Origin: Palsa-883 sp035486355
Lineage (GTDB): Bacteria > Pseudomonadota > Alphaproteobacteria > Acetobacterales > Acetobacteraceae
NCBI GenBank assembly: GCA_035486355.1
Contig: DATHNE010000214.1
Location: 1-6,580 of the forward strand
DNA: 6,580 bases
Direction: 5' to 3'
In this document: in pieces, positions 1 through 5,971 of the stretch
How positions within the stretch are numbered: position 1 is the stretch's first letter
How the letters are laid out: each line of letters starts with the position of its first letter
The notes under the pieces: model-generated
The model's database searches: none
Seen by the model: only the letters and a program-made list of their open reading frames with translations
Told to the model about the DNA's origin: nothing
Position numbers and translations under genes: made by a program

Positions 1-38
1 ACTATCAGATTGCGAACCGCGAGCAGGGGCGCGGTCAC
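1..38 (-). CDS. livF: LivF-type ABC transporter ATP-binding protein, N-terminal fragment (cut by window edge)
   Basis: Only the first 12 codons and part of the next are present. Reading down from a GTG at 36-38, the codons give (M)TAPLLAVRNLI, which matches the usual opening of LivF ATPases, a short lead then an L-x-V-x-N-L strand before the Walker A motif. The GTG overlaps the TGA of livG as GTGA, the same style of coupling seen between livH and livM. By family knowledge LivF is the second ATPase of the branched-chain amino acid (HAAT) importer and pairs with LivG on the cytoplasmic face. No clear Shine-Dalgarno precedes the GTG, so its translation probably depends on ribosomes finishing livG. 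The call rests on a very short peptide plus the order livH-livM-livG-livF, which is conserved in this transporter class. Confidence 0.75.
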   Translation of the reverse strand, partial: MTAPLLAVRNLI

Positions 39-763
39 AGCCGCACGCGCTTCATGTGATGACCCAGATAGGCGGCAACCACGGCGGGATCCTCGACCAC
101 CGTGCGCGGCGCGCCCTGCGCGATCACCTTGCCCTGGTGAAACACCACCGCACGTTCCGCCAACGTCAGGATCACCTCCATGATGTGTTCCACGATCACA
201 ATGGTGATCCCACGCGCCTTGATCCGGTTGACCAGCGCGATTGCGGTGCGAACTTCAGCCGGTGTGAGGCCCGCCAGTGCCTCGTCCAGCAGCAGCAGAC
301 GCGGCTCGGTGGCCAGCGCGCGGGCGATCTCCAGCCGCTTGCGTCCCGGGGTGCCGAGCGCGCCCGCTCGTGTGGCAGCCAGCCGATCCAGCCCAGTGAA
401 TTCCAGCACCTCGTCCGCCGCGCGCCGTGCCGCGTCGCGCTGGCCGTGGCGCAAGAAGGCGCCGACCATCACGTTGTCGGCCACACTCATGTCCTCGAAG
501 GTCACCGGCATCTGAAACGTGCGCGCCATGCCAAGCCGTGCATGCGCCTCGGGCGTTGCGCGCGTCACGTCGACGTCATTGAACCGGATGCGTCCCTCGG
601 TGGGCAACAGCTCGCCCGCCAGACAGTTGAAGAAGGTGCTCTTGCCCGCGCCATTGGGACCGATCAGGCCGACGATCTCACCGTCGGCGACGGTCAGGCT
701 GGCGCCATCGACGGCGCGGAACCCGCCGAACACCATTGCGATGGCGGTTGCCTCAAGCAGCAC
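35..763 (-). CDS. livG: Branched-chain amino acid type ABC transporter, ATP-binding protein LivG
   Basis: A 242-residue ATPase that would power import through LivHM; family members carry leucine, isoleucine, valine and related amides or organic acids. Visible motifs are Walker A GPNGAGKST at 35-43, Q-loop RTFQ at 81-84, Walker B LLLLDE at 156-161, a D-loop region AGLTPAE at 164-170 and the switch histidine in VEHIM (H193). The signature region is degenerate: it reads LGTPGRKRLE at 136-145, where E. coli-type LivG has an LxxGQ(Q)RR form. I chose the GTG at 761-763 over an ATG at 830-832. It gives the usual N-terminus (LLEATAIAMVFGGFRAVDG), it has GGAAGG six bases upstream, and the longer version adds 23 residues that lie wholly inside livM. 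The gene overlaps the end of livM by 11 bases, and its TGA overlaps the GTG of livF. The exact substrate cannot be read from the sequence. Confidence 0.93.
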   Translation of the reverse strand: MLLEATAIAMVFGGFRAVDGASLTVADGEIVGLIGPNGAGKSTFFNCLAGELLPTEGRIRFNDVDVTRATPEAHARLGMARTFQMPVTFEDMSVADNVMVGAFLRHGQRDAARRAADEVLEFTGLDRLAATRAGALGTPGRKRLEIARALATEPRLLLLDEALAGLTPAEVRTAIALVNRIKARGITIVIVEHIMEVILTLAERAVVFHQGKVIAQGAPRTVVEDPAVVAAYLGHHMKRVRL

Positions 764-1715
764 GGCGTGCCTTCCAGGCCGCGGCCTGTCGCCACAGCGC
801 CGCCATGCCACCGGGCTGGAAACGCGCGACAAACACGATGATGGCCCCGTAGATGATGTACGTGATGCCGGTGCCGCCGCCGCCCAACCATGCGTTGGTG
901 GTTTCCTCCAACGGAATCAGGATGACCGCACCCACCAGCGGACCGAACAGCGTCCCGGCACCGCCCAGTGCCGCGACGATAATCATCTTCACCGATCCCA
1001 GGATCCCCAGCACGCTGGTGGGATCAGCGAAGCCGACCATCACCGCGTACAGCGTACCGGCGATCGAGGTGAACCCGGCGGACAACAGTAGCGCATACAT
1101 CTTGTAACGAAGTACCGGCACGCCCAGGCTGCGCGCCGCCCGATCACCGCCGCGCACCGCCGCCAGGTAATAACCCATGCGACTGCGCTGCATCAGTGCG
1201 GTGACGCCAAGCAACACCAGCAGCACGGTCAGGAACAGATAATGATATGGCACCGGGCTGATAAACAGCAGATCGGCCGGGCCGCGCGGCGTTGGTGGGC
1301 CCATCAGCCCGACCGCGGCGCCCACCAGCGGCCAGTTCCCGGCCAGGATGCGCGCCAGCTCCGCCGCCGCGATGGTCGCCATGGAGAAATAATGCCCACG
1401 CAAGCGAAACGTTGGCAGCCCGACCACAACCGCCAGGACCGCGCTGACCAACACGCCGAGTGGCGCGCCGGCGATCGGGGGCCAGCCCCATTCGGTATAG
1501 GCGATCAGCCCGGCATAGGCGCCGACACCGAAATAAAGCACGTGGCCGACGGAGACCTGGCCGGCGTAGCCACCCAGCAGGTTCCATGCGGACGCCGAGA
1601 TGGCCGCCAGCAGCACCAGCGCGCCAATCCGCTGCAGGAACACGTCCTGCACCATCAACGGCCAGGCGGCGATGAAGATCAGCCCCAGGACGGCGACCAG
1701 GCGGGACGGCGTCAT
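753..1715 (-). CDS. livM: Branched-chain amino acid type ABC transporter permease LivM
   Basis: A 320-residue integral membrane protein that would form half of the import channel in the inner membrane with LivH. Family marks are GGYAGQVSVGHVLYFGVGAYA at about 48-68, the signature of LivM/LivH-type permeases; the cytoplasmic-loop segment MGYYLAAVRGGDRAARSLGV at 180-199, thought to contact the ATPases; and LGGAGTLFGPLVGA at 250-263. Many hydrophobic segments are visible, for example near 7-22, 31-48, 86-100, 158-174, 240-270 and 284-297. The start is the ATG at 1713-1715, whose bases overlap the livH TGA as ATGA. An alternative 11 codons upstream (1748) would add a basic segment lying within livH and is not needed. 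The C-terminus ends in a short basic tail. Substrate specificity cannot be inferred. Confidence 0.93.
   Translation of the reverse strand: MTPSRLVAVLGLIFIAAWPLMVQDVFLQRIGALVLLAAISASAWNLLGGYAGQVSVGHVLYFGVGAYAGLIAYTEWGWPPIAGAPLGVLVSAVLAVVVGLPTFRLRGHYFSMATIAAAELARILAGNWPLVGAAVGLMGPPTPRGPADLLFISPVPYHYLFLTVLLVLLGVTALMQRSRMGYYLAAVRGGDRAARSLGVPVLRYKMYALLLSAGFTSIAGTLYAVMVGFADPTSVLGILGSVKMIIVAALGGAGTLFGPLVGAVILIPLEETTNAWLGGGGTGITYIIYGAIIVFVARFQPGGMAALWRQAAAWKARRAA
770..775 (-). promoter_or_regulatory. Ribosome binding site of livG
   Basis: The minus strand reads GGAAGG here, followed by six bases (CACGCC) and then GTG at 761-763. This purine run decides the start in favour of GTG rather than the upstream ATG at 830-832 or the internal ATG at 734-736. 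It lies inside the last codons of livM, consistent with coupled translation. Confidence 0.6.
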
Positions 1716-2569
1716 GCGCCGCCCAGCAGGCCTTGCGGACGCACCCACAGTACCAGCAGGAACAGCGCATAGACCACAACGTCCTGATATACCGCGCCGA
1801 TCAGATAGGCCGATAGTGCCTGGATCACGCCGATCGCCAGCCCCGCAATCAGCGCGCCAGGCACCGAGCCGAACCCGCCCAGACAGACCACCACGAAAGC
1901 GATCAGCGCCAGTGATTCACCGACCGTGGGCGCGATGTAGAAGAACAGTGCGATCAGTGCGCCGGCGATCCCGGTGGAGGCGGCGCCGACTCCCCACGCC
2001 AACGCCTGCATGCGATCGGGTCGAATGCCCATCAGCATGGCCGCGTTGCGGTCCTCGGCGACCGCCAACAGCCGCGAACCGAGCGTGGTGCGCGTCAACA
2101 CCAGATGCATGCCCAGCGTGATCACCAGCGCCACCACGCCGGCGAGCAGGCGCGACGCCTGGACGCGGATGCCCCAAAGATCGAAGGTCCCGCCCACCAG
2201 CCCCTCGGGCAGCGAGACGAAGTCGGCGGTGAACGCCCAGAATGCAGCGTAGCGCAGCACCAGCGCGAGACCGAACGTGCCCAGGATCTGTGCCAGCATC
2301 GGGCCGCGCGCGACATGGCGCACCAGCCCGAGATAGACGACCACACCCAACACAAACAGCACCATCGCCGCGCCGGGCACAAACCAGAGCGGCCCGAGGT
2401 GCAGCAGGGTGAAGGCGAAGAACGCGACATACATCGCCAGCATGACAAAATCGCCATGGGCGAAATTCACCACGTTCATCATGCCCCAGATCAGGGTGAG
2501 GCCCGAGGAGAACAGTGCATATACCGCCCCCATCAGCAGCCCGCTGACCACCACCTGCAGCAGGATCAT
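1712..2569 (-). CDS. livH: Branched-chain amino acid type ABC transporter permease LivH
   Basis: A 285-residue inner-membrane permease, first gene of the livHMGF block. The N-terminal segment SSGLTLIWGMMNVVNFAHGD (21-40) is diagnostic of LivH proteins. The loop RTTLGSRLLAVAEDRNAAML (160-179) corresponds to the family's ATPase-contact loop and is followed by the conserved GI and a run of membrane segments. The segment VVCLGGFGSVPGALIAG at 227-243 and the C-terminal LWVRPQGLLG at 274-283 are also typical. Length is normal for the family. The ATG at 2567-2569 has no strong Shine-Dalgarno directly upstream; it overlaps the stop of a tiny upstream reading frame that does have one (see 2566-2596). 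The gene is transcribed away from the divergent acetyltransferase gene, so its promoter should lie in the 95-base spacer or inside that neighbour. Confidence 0.94.
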   Translation of the reverse strand: MILLQVVVSGLLMGAVYALFSSGLTLIWGMMNVVNFAHGDFVMLAMYVAFFAFTLLHLGPLWFVPGAAMVLFVLGVVVYLGLVRHVARGPMLAQILGTFGLALVLRYAAFWAFTADFVSLPEGLVGGTFDLWGIRVQASRLLAGVVALVITLGMHLVLTRTTLGSRLLAVAEDRNAAMLMGIRPDRMQALAWGVGAASTGIAGALIALFFYIAPTVGESLALIAFVVVCLGGFGSVPGALIAGLAIGVIQALSAYLIGAVYQDVVVYALFLLVLWVRPQGLLGGA

Positions 2570-2596
2570 GCCGCCCGTCTCGCCATCTTGTCTCCC
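2566..2596 (-). promoter_or_regulatory. Candidate 6-codon leader ORF coupled to livH
   Basis: On the minus strand a GGGAG (2592-2596) is followed by five bases and ATG at 2584-2586, opening a reading frame of six codons (MARRAA). Its TGA at 2566-2568 overlaps the livH ATG as ATGA. livH itself lacks a good ribosome binding site at normal spacing, so ribosomes ending on this mini-ORF could restart at livH. This is seen directly in the sequence, but such short frames arise easily by chance and the peptide contains no branched-chain residues, so it is not a classical attenuation leader. Low confidence. Confidence 0.2.
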
Positions 2597-2664
2597 AGTG
2601 TCACGGTCCGTAGACGATTGACCGACGCGTTACAAGCGAACGCTGTGCCAATCCGGGAGGGGGG
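2570..2664. promoter_or_regulatory. Divergent intergenic spacer between livH and the GNAT gene
   Basis: These 95 bases separate the two divergent starts and are the only real non-coding stretch in the window, so they should hold at least one promoter. A TTGACC at 2618-2623 resembles a -35 box for the plus-strand gene, but no convincing -10 box follows at 16-18 bases. No good pair is seen for the minus strand either. A short inverted repeat, CGGTC (2604-2608) and GACCG (2620-2624), is spaced by 11 bases and overlaps the TTGACC; it could be an operator half-site pair or chance. Confidence 0.3.
2655..2660 (+). promoter_or_regulatory. Ribosome binding site of the GNAT gene
   Basis: GGGAGG is followed by four G residues and then ATG at 2665-2667. 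The strong match to the anti-Shine-Dalgarno fixes this start. The spacing is slightly short, and the purine run allows sliding pairing. Confidence 0.65.
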
Positions 2665-3288
2665 ATGGCCGAGATCCGCGCGGTGCGGCAAGATGACCTC
2701 GACGCGTTGTATCGCATCGCGCTGGCAACCGGCGATGGCGGCAACGATGCGGCTTCGCTGTATCGCGATCAGCGTCTGCTCGGCCACATCTATGCCGCGC
2801 CTTATGCCGTGTTGTGTCCGGAGACGGTGTTCGTTGCGGGGGATGCGCAGGGAGTGGGCGGATACATCGTGGGCGCGGCCGATACCGTGGCCTATGAGGC
2901 GCGGTTGGAGCAGGAATGGTGGCCAACTTTGCGTGCGGTCTGTCCCGATCCCGCCGTAATTCCACCTCAGTCGCGGACGCCGGATCAACGCCGCATGCAT
3001 ATGATCCACCATCCACATCATACACCAGGCGGGCTCACGGCCGCATATCCATCACACTTGCACATCAACCTGCTGCCACGCCTGCGCGGACGTGGGACGG
3101 GTCACGCACTGCTGATGCGGTGGCTGCATGCGGTGCGCCAGCTTGGTTCGACGGGCGTGCACCTTGCGGTGGGCGTCAACAATACGCTGGCGATCCAGTT
3201 CTACCAGGCCCATGGGTTCATCGAGCCGCAGGGCGTACTGCCGGTGGGGCCTGGCGCACGATGGCTTGTATTGCCGCTGCCGCGTTGA
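2665..3288 (+). CDS. GNAT family N-acetyltransferase, O-GlcNAcase acetyltransferase-domain-like
   Basis: A 207-residue single-domain protein expected to be a cytoplasmic acetyl-CoA-dependent acetyltransferase. The acetyl-CoA binding motif A is HLHINLLPRLRGRGTG at 131-146, with the R/Q-x-x-G-x-G pyrophosphate loop. Motif B is NNTLAIQFYQAHGF at 172-185, with Y180 as a possible general acid. The N-terminal part (ALYRIALATGDGG near 14-26, LLGHIYAAPY at 38-47, GGYIVGA near 65-71, EWWPTLR at 84-90) and the IHHP segment at 114-117 resemble bacterial proteins related to the acetyltransferase-like domain of human O-GlcNAcase; this is from memory of the family, not a search. The histidine-rich stretch at 112-119 is striking but lies where relatives carry a similar HHP segment. 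The substrate is unknown. The gene is the only plus-strand gene here, divergent from livH, and its stop lies four bases from the stop of the protease gene on the other strand. Confidence 0.9.
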   Translation: MAEIRAVRQDDLDALYRIALATGDGGNDAASLYRDQRLLGHIYAAPYAVLCPETVFVAGDAQGVGGYIVGAADTVAYEARLEQEWWPTLRAVCPDPAVIPPQSRTPDQRRMHMIHHPHHTPGGLTAAYPSHLHINLLPRLRGRGTGHALLMRWLHAVRQLGSTGVHLAVGVNNTLAIQFYQAHGFIEPQGVLPVGPGARWLVLPLPR

Positions 3289-3292
3289 CAGC

Positions 3293-4246
3293 TCAGCGAG
3301 ACGCGGCGACCTGCGGTCCGCGTTGCACGAACAACTGGTCGCTGGCGTAGGACAGCCAGACATGCCGTCTGGTGACATAATCAGCACCCAGCAGCATGCC
3401 GACATCGGTCACTCGCAGCGCCGCGACTTCCAGTGCGACGTTATGGAATCGTGTCGAGCCGATCAGCACCTCATCGAACCGATGCATGCGGATTGGCACT
3501 TCGTTCTGGTCAACACCCAGAGTGTTGCCGGACGGATCACGCGCCATCATCGCGCTGGTCACGCCCAAGCTTACCGCCGTTTCGTCAGTTACCGTCGTGG
3601 AGCGCGACCCCCAATCGATCAACGCGGTCACTGGGTGCCCGTCGATCGCGATATGCGTGACCATCCGGTTCGGCCGGTAGCGGGCGAGCTGCAGCGTATC
3701 GTGCGCGCCTTGCCAGGGCACGAAGTCGCCATAGCAATGCTGCACGCGCCACAGCGTCATCCGATGGCTTGGGACATCAAGCTCGACATCGAACTCGGTC
3801 AGACGGTCGGCGCCCAGCAGCCCGACCACGGGCGGATCGCCCTCGATCCGACCCGGCAGACGTCCGGTCGCGATGCTGCTGCCGAGCCAATCCTGATCGC
3901 CCACCCGGAACGATCGGATCGAGGTATTGTGCGTCACCACGGTGCCGCCCGTGCCATGCACCGTGGTAGTATGATACACATCCGTTGGCAGGTCGAGCAA
4001 CGCCACCGCACCCGGCGTCAGCATCGAAGCCGACGCGCCGGTATCGACGATCAACTGCACCGGCGTGTCATTGATCGCTGCCGGAATCAGGATGTGGCCT
4101 TGCGCGAACCGCACCGGCAGGTCGGCAATGCGGTCGATTTTGCAGGTCTCCTGCGTGGCGGCCTGGTCAACCGAAGAGGGGCCGTCGGACTGGCAGGCGA
4201 TGAGCATCAGAACCAGCACCGCAGCAAGGCATCGCAACCGTGTCAT
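3293..4246 (-). CDS. Lipoprotein with two retropepsin-like aspartic protease repeats
   Basis: A 317-residue protein with a lipoprotein signal: basic MTRLR, a hydrophobic core and lipobox LIAC ending at C18. Glutamine follows the cysteine, so there is no Asp inner-membrane retention signal and outer-membrane anchoring is possible. Two tandem aspartyl-protease-type repeats follow. Repeat 1 has LIVDTGAS at 65-72 and closes with GLLGAD at 142-147. Repeat 2 has ALIDWGSRST at 208-217 and closes with MLLGADYV at 284-291 and VWLSYASDQLFV at 296-307. This layout matches the family of secreted or lipid-anchored bacterial retropepsin-like proteins (Asp_protease_2 type), whose substrates are mostly unknown. 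The second motif has Trp in place of the usual Thr of DTG, while the catalytic Asp (D211) is kept. The start at 4244-4246 gives the signal peptide; an in-frame GTG at 4253-4255 is a possible alternative. An ATG far upstream (4687) would add 147 residues lying wholly inside the acyl-CoA synthetase gene and is rejected. It starts 22 bases after that gene's stop, so it is probably in the same operon. Confidence 0.85.
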   Translation of the reverse strand: MTRLRCLAAVLVLMLIACQSDGPSSVDQAATQETCKIDRIADLPVRFAQGHILIPAAINDTPVQLIVDTGASASMLTPGAVALLDLPTDVYHTTTVHGTGGTVVTHNTSIRSFRVGDQDWLGSSIATGRLPGRIEGDPPVVGLLGADRLTEFDVELDVPSHRMTLWRVQHCYGDFVPWQGAHDTLQLARYRPNRMVTHIAIDGHPVTALIDWGSRSTTVTDETAVSLGVTSAMMARDPSGNTLGVDQNEVPIRMHRFDEVLIGSTRFHNVALEVAALRVTDVGMLLGADYVTRRHVWLSYASDQLFVQRGPQVAASR

Positions 4247-4268
4247 TCCGGGCACGATATCGCATTGG

Positions 4269-5960
4269 TCAGCGCGACGCCAGCTCCGGAAAGTCCTCTT
4301 CGCGAAATTCGTTGGCCGCACGCTGGTGCTGCTTTGCCAGTCGCTCCTCGGTCTGACGCAGTTCGACGCGCCGGATCTTGCCGGAGATTGTCTTCGGCAG
4401 CTCAGCGAATTCCAGCCGGCGCACGCGCTTGAAGGGCGCCAGCCGCTCGCGCAGATGGCGGAAGATCGACAGCACCGTGGCACGATCGTCGGTGGCGCCA
4501 GCGGCCAACACCAGATAGGCCTTTGGCACCGCCATACGGACCGCATCTGGCGCCGGCACCACGGCAGCCTCGGCGATCGCCGGATGCTCCACCAGCACGC
4601 TTTCCAGCTCGAACGGGCTGATGCGGTAATCTGATGCCTTGAATACATCATCCGCGCGGCCGACATACGTGAGATATCCGTCGGCATCGCGGCTCGCTAC
4701 ATCGCCCGTGCGATAGGCGTACTGGCCCAATTGTGCAAACGATCCGTGATCGTTTTGATAGCCACGCATCAACCCGGTCGGTGTCGGGTTGAGCAGGATA
4801 GAGACCTCGCCTTCCTCCACCTCGTGATCGTCCAGGTCGAGCAGGCGGATACGATAGCCCGGCGCTTCCTGCCCCATCGATCCAGGTTTCAACTTCTCGC
4901 CGGGGAAGCAGGCCACCTGCACCGTCGTCTCGGTCTGTCCGTACCCCTCGCGCACCGTCATATTCCAGACCTTCTGGATATGCTCGATGACTTCCGGATT
5001 GAGCGGCTCGCCGGCCGACACCACTTCGCGCAGCGAGGTCTTCCAGTCGGCCACGGCTTCCTGCACGAACATGCGCCAGACCGTCGGCGGCGCACACAGC
5101 GTGGTGACGGTGTTCGCAACGATGGCGTCCAGCATGCCACGTGCGTTGAAGCGCGGCTGATTGACAATGAATACCGTGGCGCCGGCATTCCACGGCGCGA
5201 AAAAGCAGCTGTAGGCGTGCTTGGCCCAACCCGGTGACGAGATGTTCAGATGCATATCGCCAGGCTCTAGGCCGATCCAGTACATCGTCACCAGATGCCC
5301 GACTGGATAGCTGGCGTGATTGTGTTCCACCAGCTTGGGCCGCGACGTGGTACCGGAGGTGAAATAGAGCAGCAACGGATCGGTTGCCTTGGTTGGGCCG
5401 TCTGGCGTGAAGCTGGCCGATCCCTGCAGCAGTGTGTCGTAGCGGTGCCATCCCACGGCTGCATCGCCCAACGCGATGCGTGTCACGGTCGGATCCAACC
5501 CATCAAACTTTGTCGCATCCGCGGCATTGGCGATCAGATGCCGCACCCGCCCGCGCTCGAACCGGTCCTTCAGGTCGTACGACGTCAACAGCGTTGACGC
5601 CGGGATCACCACCGCCCCCAGCTTCATCACCGCCAGCATCACTTCCCACAGCGGCACCACATTGCCGAGCATCAGCAAGATACGCTCGCCGCGCTTGACG
5701 CCGAGCGCTCGCAATCCGTTTGCGATACGGTTGGAGTTGGTGGAGAGCTCGGCAAAAGTCGCGGTGGCCGCGCCATCGCCAACGATCTTCAGCGCCAGGC
5801 GATTGGCACTCTCACCACGTGCCAGCTCAGCATCGAACCAATCCAGGGCATAGTTGAACTGGTCGACTTGAGGCCACGCGAAGCCGGCGTGCGCCGCACG
5901 ATAGTTTGCACGGTGCGTGAACAGAAAATCACGCGCCGCCTTGAACGCTTCCGCCCCCAT
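4269..5960 (-). CDS. AMP-forming acyl-CoA synthetase (acetyl/medium-chain ANL family)
   Basis: A complete 563-residue adenylate-forming enzyme that converts a carboxylic acid, ATP and CoA to acyl-CoA, AMP and pyrophosphate. Motifs in order are the P-loop-like YFTSGTTSRPK at 199-209, SAGEPLNPE at 315-323, EGYGQTETT at 338-346, YRTGD at 416-420 (ribose-binding Asp), the hinge and CoA-domain start GRADDVFKASDYRISP at 434-449, and the C-terminal PKTISGKIRR at 522-531 with catalytic lysine K528, the residue acetylated in related enzymes as a control. The N-terminus (VDQFNYALDWFD at 32-43) and length fit the acetyl-CoA synthetase/medium-chain subgroup rather than long-chain FadD. The ATG has GAGGAGG four bases upstream. 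The neighbouring 3-hydroxyisobutyrate dehydrogenase suggests a branched-chain or short-chain acid substrate, but this is inference; benzoate-like or medium-chain fatty acids are also possible. No broken motif is seen. Confidence 0.93.
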   Translation of the reverse strand: MGAEAFKAARDFLFTHRANYRAAHAGFAWPQVDQFNYALDWFDAELARGESANRLALKIVGDGAATATFAELSTNSNRIANGLRALGVKRGERILLMLGNVVPLWEVMLAVMKLGAVVIPASTLLTSYDLKDRFERGRVRHLIANAADATKFDGLDPTVTRIALGDAAVGWHRYDTLLQGSASFTPDGPTKATDPLLLYFTSGTTSRPKLVEHNHASYPVGHLVTMYWIGLEPGDMHLNISSPGWAKHAYSCFFAPWNAGATVFIVNQPRFNARGMLDAIVANTVTTLCAPPTVWRMFVQEAVADWKTSLREVVSAGEPLNPEVIEHIQKVWNMTVREGYGQTETTVQVACFPGEKLKPGSMGQEAPGYRIRLLDLDDHEVEEGEVSILLNPTPTGLMRGYQNDHGSFAQLGQYAYRTGDVASRDADGYLTYVGRADDVFKASDYRISPFELESVLVEHPAIAEAAVVPAPDAVRMAVPKAYLVLAAGATDDRATVLSIFRHLRERLAPFKRVRRLEFAELPKTISGKIRRVELRQTEERLAKQHQRAANEFREEDFPELASR

Positions 5961-5964
5961 AGTG

Positions 5965-5971
5965 CCTCCTC
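5965..5971 (-). promoter_or_regulatory. Ribosome binding site of the acyl-CoA synthetase gene
   Basis: The minus strand reads GAGGAGG, four bases before the ATG at 5958-5960. It overlaps the TGA stop of the dehydrogenase gene (5970-5972), so ribosomes ending there would sit on this site. This supports coupled translation of the two genes. Confidence 0.7.

Noticed and set aside
764..832. A 23-residue N-terminal extension of LivG
   Set aside because: It overlaps livM further, has no family match, and the GTG at 761-763 has a ribosome site and gives the normal N-terminus.
56..841. Long plus-strand frames antisense to livG and livM (also 519-1091 and 1242-1772)
   Set aside because: They are antisense to strongly supported transporter genes, and their translations are Arg/Gln/His-rich without motifs.
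2105..2959. A 284-codon plus-strand frame across livH, the spacer and the GNAT start
   Set aside because: It crosses a divergent promoter region, is antisense to livH and out of frame with the GNAT gene; the translation has no recognisable content.
2566..3021. A 151-codon minus-strand frame ending on the livH start
   Set aside because: Most of it is antisense to the well-supported GNAT gene and the translation shows no domain or signal. Only its last six codons, which have their own ribosome site, are kept as a candidate leader.
3000..3024. Histidine-rich, repeat-like stretch in the GNAT gene
   Set aside because: It looks like a metal-binding run or simple repeat, but relatives appear to carry a similar HHP segment here and the bases are not a true tandem repeat.
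3128..4432. A 434-codon open frame on the plus strand
   Set aside because: It lies antisense to the aspartic protease lipoprotein and overlaps the GNAT gene. Its translation is rich in Arg, His and Gln with no recognisable domain, as expected for an opposite-strand frame in GC-rich coding DNA.
4247..4687. A 147-residue N-terminal extension of the protease gene
   Set aside because: It is wholly inside the acyl-CoA synthetase gene in another frame, is low in recognisable content, and would bury the clear lipoprotein signal peptide.
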